64,000 nucleotides of DNA from Sipunculus nudus (Eukaryota > Annelida > Sipuncula > Golfingiida > Sipunculidae): the NCBI GenBank assembly GCA_026874595.1, contig CM049306.1:48050019-48114018 (forward strand). The letters run 5' to 3'. This document shows, piece by piece, positions 1 to 12,646 of this stretch. The notes beneath the pieces are model-generated. The model was not told where the DNA came from, searched no databases, and worked only from the letters and a program-made list of their open reading frames with translations. Both the position numbers and the translations under genes were made by a program. Numbering within the stretch: the first letter of the stretch is position 1; every line of letters begins with the position of its first letter.

Positions 1-932
1 TTTATCTCTACTATATTTAATAGTATACTGTCTAATCTTGTACTTTAAGTACTCCCATGTAAATCTTGCTGTGTCACCTTTCACTTCGTTTTTCCATACA
101 TTAATTTCATATTTAATAGCACATATATTCTTTATCATTAATTAAATCATTATTGAAACACCAGTGCGACGGTCCTCTGCTGACATCTTTTGATTTGTTT
201 ACTTTTAACAAAACTGCTGAGTGATCAGTGCTTACGGCAGGAATGATATCAAAATATTCAACAAGTGACTGAATAGTGTTTGATATAAAAATAATCCAGG
301 CGCCTTTGAATAAAAGGAGTTGAGGATCGCCAGGTAAAGGATTTTGCATTTTCATGTTTTACACGCCATATATCACATATATCTAATAGTTCCATCATAG
401 AACATAGTTTATTGACTGAAGCTTGTTTCACTTTTGTCCTGCCTCCATCAGCATCATGCTCAGTAAGATGTACATTAAAATCTTCTCCCCAGATAAGATC
501 AATATTTAAATTATTAGACATGTTTAATATTTCCTCAAAAACATTTTGAAAAAAGGCAACTTGCTGTGATTCATAATTTGGTGCATAAGTATTAACAATC
601 ATACAGTGTAGACCTTCAATTTCACATTCAATTAGAATATATCTTCCATTATTATCAATTTTCTTATCAATTTCCTTGAATTCAACATTTTTACCGACAA
701 GTATAGATACTCCACATGATTTGGTGCTCCCATGAGACAGATAAATTTTACCACGCCACTGTTTAGACCATTTGATTTCATCTTTTTCAATGCAATGACA
801 TTCTTGCAAGAAACTGATCCCATTGTGTGCTTTGTGTTTCACCAACCAATTAAATATCTGTCGTCTCTTAACATAATTTCTTATCCCTCTCACATTCAAA
901 GAAAGGACCTGAAATTGTATATTATCTGCCAT
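1..932 (-). pseudogene. LINE ORF2 5' part: APE-type endonuclease domain, frameshifted
   Basis: The reading frame opens at 932 and keeps most AP-endonuclease-like motifs: LNVRG, LQECH, NTYAPN, GEDFNVH, then RRLDYF. After RRLDYF (about 290-300) it runs into a stop, and the homologous continuation, including the catalytic TDHS motif, is found in another frame at about 113-290. A small indel therefore inactivates it. The family nicks target DNA to prime reverse transcription. The RT domain would lie beyond base 1. Confidence 0.85.
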
Positions 933-1099
933 GTTGCTTGTGTAGAGTTACTTCTCTCATAAGTATAGGGTATTTAATGTTATAAAAAAGAAGTTTGCTT
1001 TCTCCTATGTCACTCAGCTGATTACAAAACAAGACCTTCTTAACAGTAAATATACACGAAAAACATACAACACATACAAAATTAATCATAATTGTCAGG

Positions 1100-1967
1100 T
1101 TATTTAAATGCCAGACAGTATATTACTTTCATACATATTTTTTCAGATGTAGGTAACTGCTCGAATGATTCACCATATTTTATTTCTCTGATGTCTCCTT
1201 TTAAATCTTTTATGAAAACTTTACCATCCCATGTCCAAGAGTCTTTAACCATTGGATGGTTTCTTGCCCTATTAAAGAGTTGATGCAACTCTTTACAAAG
1301 GTCATCAGCCATGACAATACCTGTACCCTTCAACTTCCTCCTTTCTCTCATGACTGATCTTTTCACATCCCTCCTCACAAATGTAACTAATATAGCCCTT
1401 ACTGTCAGGGTCTCTGGGCTGTCTGCCTACTCGATGGGCAACATCAACTTCTGTCTCATCTAGATCAAACCTCAGTTTCTCTCTGCAAAGTTTTTTAACC
1501 AATTCTACACACATTTCTGACCCTTCTGTGTTACTGTGACTTTCTGGTACACCAAATATCCTTACACTTGATTTTCTTGAATATTGCTCTAATTCAACTG
1601 CCCTTCTCTTGGCATCTGTAGCTTCAGTGGCTGACTTATTACATTGCTCCTCTAGAGTACCAATTCAATCTGAAAGCTTTGCCATATCAGATTTGATTTC
1701 TTTATTTTCATTTTCAAGAGTAAGTACTCTAGCCTCTAAACATTCAACAGTTTTTTCATATTTCTCAGTTACTTGTCTGACTATTTTCACTTCAAGCTCT
1801 GTAAGCATTTTCTTTAAGGTTTCCTTTGACACACCTGCCATTTTTAAACTATGTGGTTTATCTTGTTTGTCAGATGAAATAAACTTTTTAACTCTTTGTG
1901 GACTGTATGGAGATGTAGAGGATGAACTAGATATATATGTTCTTTGTCTTTTTGATTTACCATTCAT
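1100..1967 (-). pseudogene. LINE ORF1 remnant (coiled coil + RRM-like nucleic-acid-binding protein)
   Basis: The remnant starts with a Met codon at 1967. It encodes a basic, Ser-rich N terminus, then a heptad-rich segment (about residues 50-100) that looks like the coiled coil of L1-type ORF1 proteins. An in-frame stop at about 1665 breaks it. Downstream pieces retain AHRVG (near 1430) and MADDLCKEL (near 1310), which match AHRVG and IVDDLCKEL in the intact ORF1 at 31746-32597. A reading-frame change near 1385 separates these two pieces. The family's known role is RNA chaperone and RNP assembly for retrotransposition; this copy cannot make a full protein. Confidence 0.8.
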
Positions 1968-1990
1968 ATCATAATCTTACATTCATTCAG

Positions 1991-4900
1991 AGAAATGTTT
2001 AGCACAAGTAAGAATTAACCCATCAATACAACATTGTCAATACTGCCAGGCACGGACTTGAATTCAATAGCACATTGTTATCAAGCACTTGAATAGCTCG
2101 CACAATAACCTGACCGAGAGACCTGGTGCTTTGTGCATGGTACACTGACCACAGCCAAAAGCGTTATGCAATATCCCTTGCCTCTTATAACAATATGAAG
2201 GGGTAGACCTGAATATAAAGAAAGTTAAATATCAAAATTATGGAAAAAGTACTTCCCTTCCGGCTTCAATTTTCAGATGTTCCAATAGACTGGTAGTAAG
2301 TTTATATCCTGGCCAAAAATGTAGCTTCTAAACAAAGTAAAACTTTATCAAAATTTGCTTGAATTGCAGAGCAACTGCAGTGTGCCTGTGTGCTCTTTCA
2401 TGCACCAGGGCTCTCCGGCAAAGAAGTGCCTATACATTTGTTATTTATCAGATGATTAAAGAACATGTAAAAATCTTTATCTGATCTTTTCAATGCGAGT
2501 TTCCATTTTAAGGTTCTGGTGTCTCTGGATCTTTTGTTAAAACAAAAAGCAATGAAGGGCCTCTATACCTTAATACAGCAAACAACCATTACAATCAGTG
2601 CGTATATATGCTTGTTGAAAAGGAGCCCATAGCCTTTTTGTCTTTAACCAATTCAGATATTTTAATGTCTCCTTCTTCGCTTCTTGAGCCATATCGATAA
2701 CACAATTCTTGAAAATGAAATAGCAAAACGCTTGTCAATTATCATTTCATATTAAATCCCTGAAATGTTTAGAGTAAAATGAATTATAATTATTTAACCA
2801 ACCATATAGCTTAATATTTATTTTAAGTCAAAATCTGTTTTCACATCGATAAATTTATGCAGGCGAGAACTAATATTAAATTAAACAGTAGAAAAACAGA
2901 AAAACAATATTCTACATAACAAAATCTAAGAAATCTCAGAAATGACATATTCAGCATAAAGTCATAGAGAAAAATAACGTTATGCCTAAATCAATTCCGA
3001 GAAAGATTATTACACATAAACCATCATAGAGATCTCAGAGTGAGAAATTGTATTTTACAAAAAATCTAAGGGATCAATAATACTGTAAATGAAACTTTTA
3101 GAGATAACTATATTCGACATCAAATTCCCACAGACCCAACTGTGATTGCCATAAACACTCGAATTTAACAGTATTTTTATTCAGGAGGGAATCCTCGCTC
3201 GTCACCTCGGTATTCATGTCACGTGCGCCTCTTCCACCGTGCTTTGTCTGGCGGTAAGAGGCTTCCTGAAAATGTCCCGGGTACTTAATAAAACATGAAC
3301 CGTGGGAAACCGGTCTTGTATCAATGCCCGGACACCAGCTTCGGAGGGCACTACTTTCAGTTATGTGCCGGATATATCATCAAAGATTAAGTGTACAAAA
3401 TAAACCAGAGATTCTGCCGTAATTTCAAAGTCGAGGTTCCAACAAACATGTGTCCTTGAGCCAGTCTCCCCAATGTCCGTCAATTATTAATCACAACTTG
3501 GTCTTTATTGGAAATCCTTCCGTTGATGACAGAACTGTTTAATATAAAAGTATTCAGCCTTGCCTTTTATTTAATTTTTAGATAAAAAAAAGATACCGCC
3601 ATGGTTACCGGAACTACTTAATGAAAAACGGCACGAGCTGGGAAGAGAATCATAAGATAATTTAAATTGAATATGCAATTTCATTACTATGAAATATCAA
3701 TGATCCCCTCTTTATTTTATGGGAAATCCCAAAAAAATTATACAGTGAAACTTCTCTAATGTGAACGCCTATTAAACTGGACCAAACTTCTTTTTAATGG
3801 AAGTTCTCGCTGAATCGATGTGTCAGATGCAGTATTGCCATAAAAATGGAACTCTATATAACCGCCCACTATATATAGACATGCTTGCTTTAAGCAGCTC
3901 ACACTGTATATCAGTTCATAATTCAACTGAAATAAAGCGATTGACTATGTGATTTGAGACGGTTAAAGGCGTCCCGCGATGTGTAAAGGGAAGATTAGTG
4001 AATAAGTGTCGGTCGGGTTTTCTTTAATCCGGTCATTCAAAAACAAAATCCAATAGCTACGCAAAATTCTGACCCGCTCAAAAATTGAAAGAGTCGAGTA
4101 TTGATGACTTATCATCATAGAAGTACTTTTTCATATATACAGGTACATGTGCATTTTATATTCGTCTTTGTACTTAATGATATTTGGAGTTAACTGGTTG
4201 AGAGAAGTCCACATAAACTGCTGCAGTCATATATATTTCAAGGCATCAGATATATACTTTTTTCCATGTTCATTTGTTTTTTTAATATCCATTTAGTCTA
4301 CTGATATATTTTGATAAAACTCAGTATAGTAATAATATTTATAAATGGACTGATAACGTGAGAATTGTGACTTTTTAGTTCACGTGTTGTACAATGTAGT
4401 ATAGTAGAAAGAGTATATACGAGGCATTCAGTAGCGTCCCACTGCTTACACCTTCCCGGCACCTTATATATTCATATGTAAACCCGTAAAGTCCAAGGCC
4501 AAGTTGTAGAGGCTTTGGATTAGAGTTCTGGCTGTGGAATCCTAGATGCGGAATTTGGGGGGGTGTTTGAATTCACCGATCGGATTAACAATAACGTCTT
4601 ACATTCAAGGACGATATACGGTGGACAGTCTTGAATCGGTTGTAATATTCCCATCGTTTAAACAATAAATGGGAAGTGAAAATCCCATCGTATAAACTAG
4701 AAATCGGAAGTGAAACATCCTATTTTATACCAGCTGAACCCGGAATATGTTTATCTGAAGCAAAGATTTAAGATATGGAACAGCAGCATGACACAACAAA
4801 ACCTTAATTAATCTGATAAAAAGAGGAACTTCGGACATTGTATGGTCATAAAAATATCGTATTATAGCCACTGTGTTTATATTCAAGTATTTGTTATTTT

Positions 4901-5430
4901 TTCAAGGACTTGCCACTGTCATGGATAAAGTAATAAAGGGTGTATATGGAAAATTCGTCCTACAATTGGTCCACGAAAAGGTGTAAAAAGGTGTAGAGTA
5001 CTTTGTACAAGCTTTTTTTTCACGGGAAGTATGTTACCTTACCATTTTGGTATTGTTTAGGATACTGGATTAGTATGTTAATATCCCTCTTTCCTTCTTT
5101 CAACAAAACATATTGAATTATCATATTTAAATAATTGAATAATCAATAACACTCAAAGATATATTAAATATATAAATCAATGCCAGTTTGTTGTACCAGA
5201 AATCACAACTTCGTAATGCTATACAATAAATAAGCCAGACCTGTTGATTAAAAAAATATATGAATATCTTTGAAAACATGCCTGGACCCTGCTTTGTCAG
5301 ATATCCCTCATTTTATGAAAAAGACGTCTGTTTCCCGATTCTAATTATCTGAGTAATAATTCCAGTTTGCCGCAAGGAAAGATGGCTAAGGGTAATGGCT
5401 AGGAGCTTTAAAAGTCAACCGGTTCAGTTC
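1991..5430. other. Intergenic AT-rich DNA, nothing recognised
   Basis: There are no convincing exons, tRNA genes or long repeats here. Short ORFs are consistent with chance. A GTGAAAC-type transposon-end-like sequence occurs near 3747 but no partner end was found. Confidence 0.5.
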
Positions 5431-5499
5431 CTAATTTGGCAACCATGCAAAACACCACCGTCGTTCCGACATGTAGCGCATTGAGATTTTATTACCGCC

Positions 5500-5560
5500 C
5501 GAGCCCCGCCAATCAGAGAGGAAGAGCAGTGCTTGATGGGATAGCTCAGTATAAGCGGAG
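5500..5560 (+). promoter_or_regulatory. Possible GC-box/CCAAT promoter-like patch
   Basis: A GC-box-like CCCCGCC is fused to CCAATCAGAG (about 5503-5519), and a TATAAG follows about 35 bases later, in a locally GC-richer stretch. Spacing and orientation fit a CCAAT-type promoter reading to the right. No downstream gene is recognised, so this is only a composition-based suggestion. Confidence 0.2.
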
Positions 5561-5943
5561 AATCTTTGAACGCGCCTCATTAATAATTTTCTTCTATTGT
5601 TTAGAAGACACTGTTCGGAGCTTGCCGTGCCGGGGATTGTATAAACGCACAGTAATACGATTGGCCTTAACAAAGGCTTCTCGTTTTGCAGTGATGAGTG
5701 ATGAGCAGTTTTCCTCCTATCCGCTGTGTATTTTACAAACAGACAAAAACATCTGACGGTTTGATCATGACGGATGTATATTCTTTGCTACTGAGTGATG
5801 AATATGACGTCAAGAACCTTTCTTTCTGACAACCCAGATCTAATTTAGAAACTGCCGTAAGCTTACATGTAAACATGTGTATCAAGCAAGAATATCTTTG
5901 CTTGGCACCTGGTGTGCCTTAAATTAGCGGGATCCCGTTTCGT

Positions 5944-5989
5944 CAGACGACATTTTGAGAAGACGACATTTTGAGCAGACGTCATGTGT
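5944..5989. repeat. Short 16-bp tandem repeat
   Basis: The 16-base unit AGACGACATTTTGAGA/C occurs about 2.6 times in direct tandem. Confidence 0.55.
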
Positions 5990-6014
5990 TCTTAAGCGAA
6001 TGGAACGTCCAATT

Positions 6015-6445
6015 TAAGTTTCTGTACAAGATGTATACCAATTTCAAACTTTTGTGTAAGCTTTAATGCAAATTCTATGTTTCAAAATTCCATTTTCTGT
6101 ATTTAAGTAGGCCTTCTATGTAAGCCCCATGCACATTAATTATTCCTTTATATAATCTGTATATCCATTAAAGATTTCTGTATAAAACGTATGTAAATTT
6201 AATAAGATTGTGCACAAAATTCAAGTAATGTTTCTTTATGAGACTAAACCTATTCAATATTTCTCTATCAGACTTTAATCTCTTTATTCTTATTTGAATA
6301 AAGTGTCTGTATAAGACAGTATACCAGCCAAAGGTTACTCTATCTGACTGTTAACACATTCAATGAAGCTTTCTTTTTATATCTGTATACCCACTCAAGG
6401 TTCCTGTATTAGTATGTATACCCATTCAATTAAGGTTTTCGAGAC
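6015..6445. repeat. Degenerate minisatellite, period about 35-40 bp
   Basis: A loosely conserved unit recurs, built around CTGTATAAG, TATACC(A/C) and TTCAA(G)GTTTC. The best-preserved units are at the right end (6290-6445). Divergence between units suggests an old array. Confidence 0.45.
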
Positions 6446-7636
6446 TGTATGAACGTTCAAAGTGGCTTTAGGAATGCGGGGAAATTAACTAGGCAACCAC
6501 CGGTTGTGAACAATTTAATCTCGGGGAAGACAGTTCCCCTTGTCCTGTCTCAAGAAACAGAAGAAAGTCAAGAGCAGCTGAAAACTGTAAATGGTGCAGT
6601 TGAAGGAGGAACAGAACGTGCAGAATCTTTTGCTCACACTGCTATAGCAGATGACATGCAGTACTCTTGTGATAACTGGACGGGATTGATCGCAATTACA
6701 CATTTATGTATTCTTATTATACAACTATCAGTAGGGTCAACCTGTCATTGCACACGGGCTACTTCAAATTAATACCTAGCTCTTCATCTTTTGTCTTAAC
6801 TTTGGTCAAACATAATGCATATATATTTTATCAGTTCACAAAAATCCTTAACTCCAAAGCAAAATGTATCAGCAGAAGCTGCTACAAATTGATGAAACTA
6901 CAATAAAATTCGTGCGCGATCACATGGCATGAATATCCAATTGAATATTAAATGAAATTTAACTTTCAATATCAATTTAATGAAAGAGTTTATTTGTCTT
7001 TACCTATATATTTTAAAAAATAAATTTGTATTTTGTGTTATATAATCGTGAGTTTTGGAAAAATGTATAACTTTGCAATTCTGATATGATGAATTCACAT
7101 AATTAAGCGAGCCTGAATCGAAAGAATGACTGGTCTGACAGATAACATTGGGTGATTCTCACGCAGAAGTAAAGAGCTTTCATTCAGAGGAAACGTTAGG
7201 AGGTGTAAATCATCTGTATGAAAGCTCGCCTTGTCAATTTACCGCGCAGTTTCCAAAGGTCAGAAGGCTCTGAGAAACATACTCACAGTGACAACTACCG
7301 GTGGTTGAGAAAAAACAAGGCAACGATCTGACACTTAGTACCGCACTGTATGTCTACTTAAATTCCTATGCCACAACATAAGAATGTATATATGTATATG
7401 CTTCACCCTGTACCGTATCCTTATATATTTGTTCCATGTAAGGACTTATGATTGAGCGGAACCATTATAATCCCAGGAACAGTATTACTAACTGGTAAAT
7501 ATTTTCAGTTAATCAGAGCTGACGTATTTTGGCATCGATTGATTTATTTTCCTGTATGAACCACTCCTGCATGAGCATTCAGATTATCTCTGATCCTGCT
7601 TCATTCGAAAGGATTTACAGTTGCAATAAATACTAA
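6446..7636. other. Intergenic, no recognised gene
   Basis: A 107-codon open frame (6449-6772, plus) is present but has no recognisable domain and no exon-like borders. I regard it as uncertain and probably non-coding. Confidence 0.4.
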
Positions 7637-7637
7637 T

Positions 7638-7672
<35 letters not shown>
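7637..7672. repeat. Compound microsatellite (CA)n(TA)n
   Basis: About twelve CA repeats pass directly into about six TA repeats. Confidence 0.95.
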
Positions 7673-7968
7673 AAAGTGATTTTATTTTTCCCTGAGAATC
7701 CAGGCCGCGACCATGGCTGTCTCTATATATTATAAGACACAGATATAGATTGGTTGCTAATTACCTCGGTGTTGATACGCGTAGATGTATCTAAAGGGCG
7801 GAGAAATTTTGTTTCTCAGGACATTAGTATAGACATATCAACATATAAAACGTAATTCATCAGTTGGTTCGGGTCTTAGCCTTCCATTACATAATGAGTT
7901 TACTCGTGTGTAAGCAAAAACAAGATGTGTTATATTTATGAAAGGATGTCACCTGCAAAAGTATTTGG

Positions 7969-7970
<2 letters not shown>

Positions 7971-8026
<56 letters not shown>
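7971..8026. repeat. (AT)n microsatellite
   Basis: An uninterrupted AT dinucleotide tract of about 55 bases. Confidence 0.97.
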
Positions 8027-8028
<2 letters not shown>

Positions 8029-10047
8029 TAATTTGCCACCCCAAGAACTTTTAACTGTTCCATGAAGAACTAAAAAAAAATACTTCACAAGGCTGACCAT
8101 GTTAATAAGCCCCCTAAGGAACCATTTTCAGGATACAGTGGAAAAAAGTTGAATGAAAGATTTCTTGATTTTCAAAGATTGGTTATTTTTATATAATATA
8201 ATAGAATATCTTATTATAATATAAGATATAATAAGGCATTGAAAAATTTTCCCCGAAACAAATCTCAATCTGGGACAGCATGTAAATTTAAATTCTCTCC
8301 CCGGAAGCCGTATCTCTTGAAGTATTTCACCAGTTTTTGAATGTCCTCGCTTACCATTAAAGAAACGAGCACGTATTAATACGATCCTCTTTAGAACTCC
8401 AGAAAGAGTAATAACCTAAAGGGGTAGAACCATTCTCCACGGATATTCTGTAACATATCTACTTCACCGTCTGACTATATTGGTATAACGTGTTGAACAT
8501 ACAAATAGGCTACTCAGTTCCGAAGCAAGGTAATGAGATTAGCGTTAAACATGCGTGGGCAATATACCAGAAATCGCCCAGCACCATGTATAAAAAAATA
8601 CGCAAAGCTATTCGTTTTGGAGAATCATAGGTTAGAGAGTGTCAGTACTTATACATGGACAGATCGCTCTCAGGTATAAGAAATGGCAGCGCCCCGATAG
8701 GTTGTTCTTATGGGAGAACCATGGCGGCCTTTCACGCAGTAAGAATTACGCGGAATACCTAGGTGTTCTTTTAAATAGTCGGCCTGGATTAAGCGTTAAG
8801 TAAAGGTCACACAAACAGGCTTTTGCTTAATATATAGTCTACTTTATCCTGAGACTTGTATTGATCCGGGCGTTCTTAAAAGGCCGACCGATTGTTGCTG
8901 TAACTGTTAGAAGAAATATCCAGCTGAAACACGCAAATACAGTATTAAGACCCTGGTTTGTGCCCAAAATAAGCACAAACGCATAAATCGAAGATCAACA
9001 GATCTGAAGCTGCAGCTTAAAGAAGGAAAATCCCAGTTCAGTCCATATAAGGTTTTAAAGCAATGTGTATCGGTTATAGGGGCAGAGTTGTCGGCCCGTG
9101 CTTCTGTTATGAATATGTTATGAATCCTTTCTGTGTATGTTATACAGGCCCAATTAGATACCTATGGCCAAGTTTATAACTGACAGATTCTCTTTGTTAC
9201 CATAATCTATGCCGGGCCAAAAACTGGTCCCCGATATCAATATGTTAGTTAATGAGAACAGAAGACGACGATTTACAGGCAATTCAGGGTTTTCGTCCCC
9301 CTGTATCTAAAAAAAATTATTTGAGGCAGCTGCACTGTGAACACATTCTTACGAGAAATATGTTAGAAAACACGAAGTTTTTTATTTATCACGAGTTTAA
9401 ATAATTATAATATCTCGTTAAATAAAAAAAAAGTCCTACATCAGCCACCGTTCTTTTATACACTTGCCCATTGAAATGCAGTCAAAAAGGTTTGTAATTA
9501 TGTACTTACAGGAATGACTTTAGTTAGATCACGTGACCAGTGTGGACCGGATTAAGGAATGGCACTTGCGCTAGGTTATTTCATCTGACCTAGATTTTGA
9601 TCAGACATTTTACCATTGGTAAAATGTGAGCGTTAAATAATTCATGCGAATTGTTGGTCATATTGTCCTAATGGCCTCGAATAGTGCGTTAGGGAACTGT
9701 TATTAATTAAATTGGATGCTGAATTGCTTGAATTATGTATTGCTTGATGATAAAGGGGCATGTCTGAAATATGAAAAGAGTTGGGAAATAAAGATTTATT
9801 TTTATTCGATTAAATTGCAAAACTTAAAATTGTTTGTGAAATTATTTTTATTTAATTCAAACTTTACACAAAGAATCATGGTGGATTGACAAACAAAAAA
9901 AAATATTGGACCATTCTCATATAGTGTGACAAAGAGGTGGCTCGCCCATACTGAATGGGTACTTAAATGATTGTGTTAAATGAATGTGTTAAATATTAAA
10001 ATGTCATCATATCTTTAAATTGAATTAAAACATAAAGAGACAATTTA

Positions 10048-10049
<2 letters not shown>
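8027..10049. other. Intergenic, nothing recognised
   Basis: AT-rich unique-looking sequence. A small A/T palindrome occurs at about 8198-8235. No supported exon, RNA gene or repeat family was seen. Confidence 0.5.

Positions 10050-10097
<48 letters not shown>
10050..10097. repeat. (AT)n microsatellite
   Basis: An uninterrupted AT tract of about 47 bases. Confidence 0.97.
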
Positions 10098-10099
<2 letters not shown>

Positions 10100-12587
10100 A
10101 CCAATAAACAAAACAAAGTGCTATAGGTTATAAAGTATATAAATGCCATGTACTTCAGGGTTCAAACAAAGGGCTAAAATGACTTTCGGATGGGTTTTAT
10201 TGAAGTTGCTGTCGCGAGGGATGCTACCTTTAATCCGGTCTAATTTGTCTGGCCAATAAAGTTCATTTAGGATTAATCTTGTGACAGTTGATTAGATTGT
10301 TTCAGCAGCAGAGTGAAATTGACTGATCTGTACTTGGTTAAAAACGGTATAATACATCACGATACAGTATAGCAACTTCATTAATGTTTTTAATATGGCA
10401 ATCGAGATCCAGATGGCTAAACAAGTGTTCCAGACATCGTTTCCCAGGCTCCAGGCATAACATACCGATATAAATCTGGCCCCGGTCACACTAACTGCTA
10501 ACATTACTATGCCAGAAGGCCAAGTTTAACCACGTGTTGTTTATAATATAACGTGTGTTGTTATTCCCAGGTGCTCGTGTTGCGACCTTAATTGTCAAAC
10601 ATAATTCCAACGTGGAATTCCATGCAATATATTACTCATATAATCATATTTAACACACAGGTGTCCTTTTTTTAATACCTTGATTCCCAGCTATTATAGT
10701 AATTTATGTAGAGACAAAATGTCATATAAGTAGAGGAGGTACAGTTCTCATTTAAAAATAAATAATAATAACAAATATTCCCTCAGTTTCTCACGCGACT
10801 CAAAATAAATAAGAGATCTGGATGATCGGAATGATTAAAGAAAAAGCAAAACAAATGAGAGGAAAAATATAATAGATGCAGTTTTTCTAATACAACCGGG
10901 ATAGAAAGTCTAATTTATCTGTATATCCCGTATTCTGTTTTCTGTCAGCTACAAATGGAAACGGGACAAAGCGGGGCATCAGGATACTGCACAACCTGGA
11001 CTATTTGATTGCATCATTTTGTTCCAGAAGCATTCATATAACTAAATATAATTTTAAATATTCAAACATTTAGGATTAAGCTAGATAAGATTTTATTTTA
11101 GATAGTCATAGTGCTATGTATTTCTTGGTAGTGTGCTTTCAACTTGATCTGGTACTAATAAGATACGCATGTTGCTTAAAATTTCTTCTTGGTTAAATAT
11201 TCGTGAAACGATTATCCTGAAATATTCATTTTGGCAGAATTTTTGTAGGACAAAGTGGTCTGTGCTTAGCTATGGTTCTACTGAGATACACCTTTTGCTG
11301 AATATAAAAACCAGTATGTGGCGACTTAGCGCCATTTCGGCCCTCTGACATTAGAGAGTCCAGGACCAACGAGGATCGCACGGTAATGCGCCATGAGGAT
11401 GCAAATATTTCATCATCATTTTCAGCGCCTTAAGGCCTTCAAGTACACTGTCACTTGATATAAACCAGACCAATCGTTAGTATTCTTTTTAGTATACTTT
11501 TCTAACAACACCTGCCATGTACGTGAAAAATTCCGTTTTAACTCAGCTATTGGTAAATCCCTCTGCATCTTCATTAAATGGTTGACCGCATGAATACAAG
11601 CATGGCTCGTACGTGATTCAGACTGTGACCCGTTACAATGCCAAAAATCGTATTTTCAGTTTGGTGTGTGTGTGTTCACATGTATTCGTTTGTGTTAAAC
11701 CATCCTAATGTTAAGACTATTTGCTGTTTACCACGATATTAATAGAAACAGGGTGGATGATCATTTCAGGACAGTCCCCTGTATGGCTAGTACCGCGACT
11801 CAAGTTAGGCTTACCAGCCTGATATATATGCCTACTCACCGCTAGTACTCAGCTTGATATTACGTTTCACCGAAAAAAAAATCTTATTTATTACACGACT
11901 AAACAATCGTGTGCTTAGACAGGTACTGTTTTGTTCATCCTCATGTTACTGAGCATTTATTAATAACAAAGTGGTTTCATCTAGTTTTCCTGACTGAAGA
12001 GCAAGATAGACTTTAATACAGCCCCAGACTTGGCGTCATAGCTGAAAGACGCCGCCAGAGAATATCCTAGACAAAGGAAGTGCACCCGAGGAACAAATTC
12101 CCAGAGCGAGCAACAAAAGGCTGATGACCAGGATAAGGTTGATTCCTCATGAATTTAAAACCAGAGCCGGAGAGAGTTTCACAACGTTCGGCTGCACACG
12201 GGAGAATTCAAAGGAAGCTCGAGGAATAAGGGGGCTCATGATGGATTAAGCTACGCCGCTATATCAATCAACTGTTGACGCATGTTACGCGGAACCTTGG
12301 CTCACCGGACCTGTCCCGTTCACACCATTGGGTTTCTAGACAGCGGTCTTAAGCCAGGACTGCAAAAGCACGTGTGTTGGGTGACTACTTTTATCTCGCA
12401 TGTGTTTTTGTGAACCACAACCAGAATAATTTTAGAATTGCCTTTGTGAGGACTTGGCGAAGTCGAACGTGTCAAACATAATAATCAACTACATTTAATA
12501 ATATTAAACCTCTAATCTGCGACTCAATAACGTTAGTTGTTCCACATCAGTTGGCCCTCATTATTAATTTTAGTATATCCTAATTTG

Positions 12588-12590
<3 letters not shown>
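10098..12590. other. Intergenic, nothing recognised
   Basis: No supported gene. A 70-codon minus-strand frame (10292-10504) is hydrophobic in places but has no recognisable family or splice borders. Confidence 0.45.

Positions 12591-12644
<54 letters not shown>
12591..12644. repeat. (AT)n microsatellite
   Basis: An uninterrupted AT tract of about 54 bases. Confidence 0.97.

Positions 12645-12646
<2 letters not shown>

Larger units (their letters stand above)
1..1990 (-). mobile_element. Broken L1/Tx1-type LINE, running off the left edge
   Basis: A degenerate non-LTR retrotransposon lies on the minus strand: an ORF1 remnant (1100-1967) precedes an endonuclease-bearing ORF2 start (932 down to base 1). 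Gene order and protein similarity match the complete element at 27271-33111, but the two are clearly divergent, so this is a different, older lineage. The rest of ORF2 (reverse transcriptase and tail) would lie left of the window. The 5' limit is uncertain because nothing right of about 1990 resembles the 5' leader of the complete copy. Confidence 0.85.

Noticed and set aside
3740-3800. Transposon-end-like CAGTGAAACTTCTCTAATG
   Set aside because: No matching inverted end within a few kilobases, so it is too short to call.
5436-5756. A 106-codon plus-strand frame starting MATMQNTTVV
   Set aside because: No recognisable domain. The antisense frame at 5431-5673 is equally open, and the stretch fits a GC-richer promoter-like patch better.
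6449-6772. A 107-codon plus-strand frame
   Set aside because: No family resemblance, no exon borders, and it begins within the edge of a degenerate repeat.
10292-10504. Hydrophobic 70-codon minus-strand frame suggestive of membrane helices
   Set aside because: No conserved motif, no splice sites in phase, and AT-rich sequence readily gives hydrophobic chance frames.
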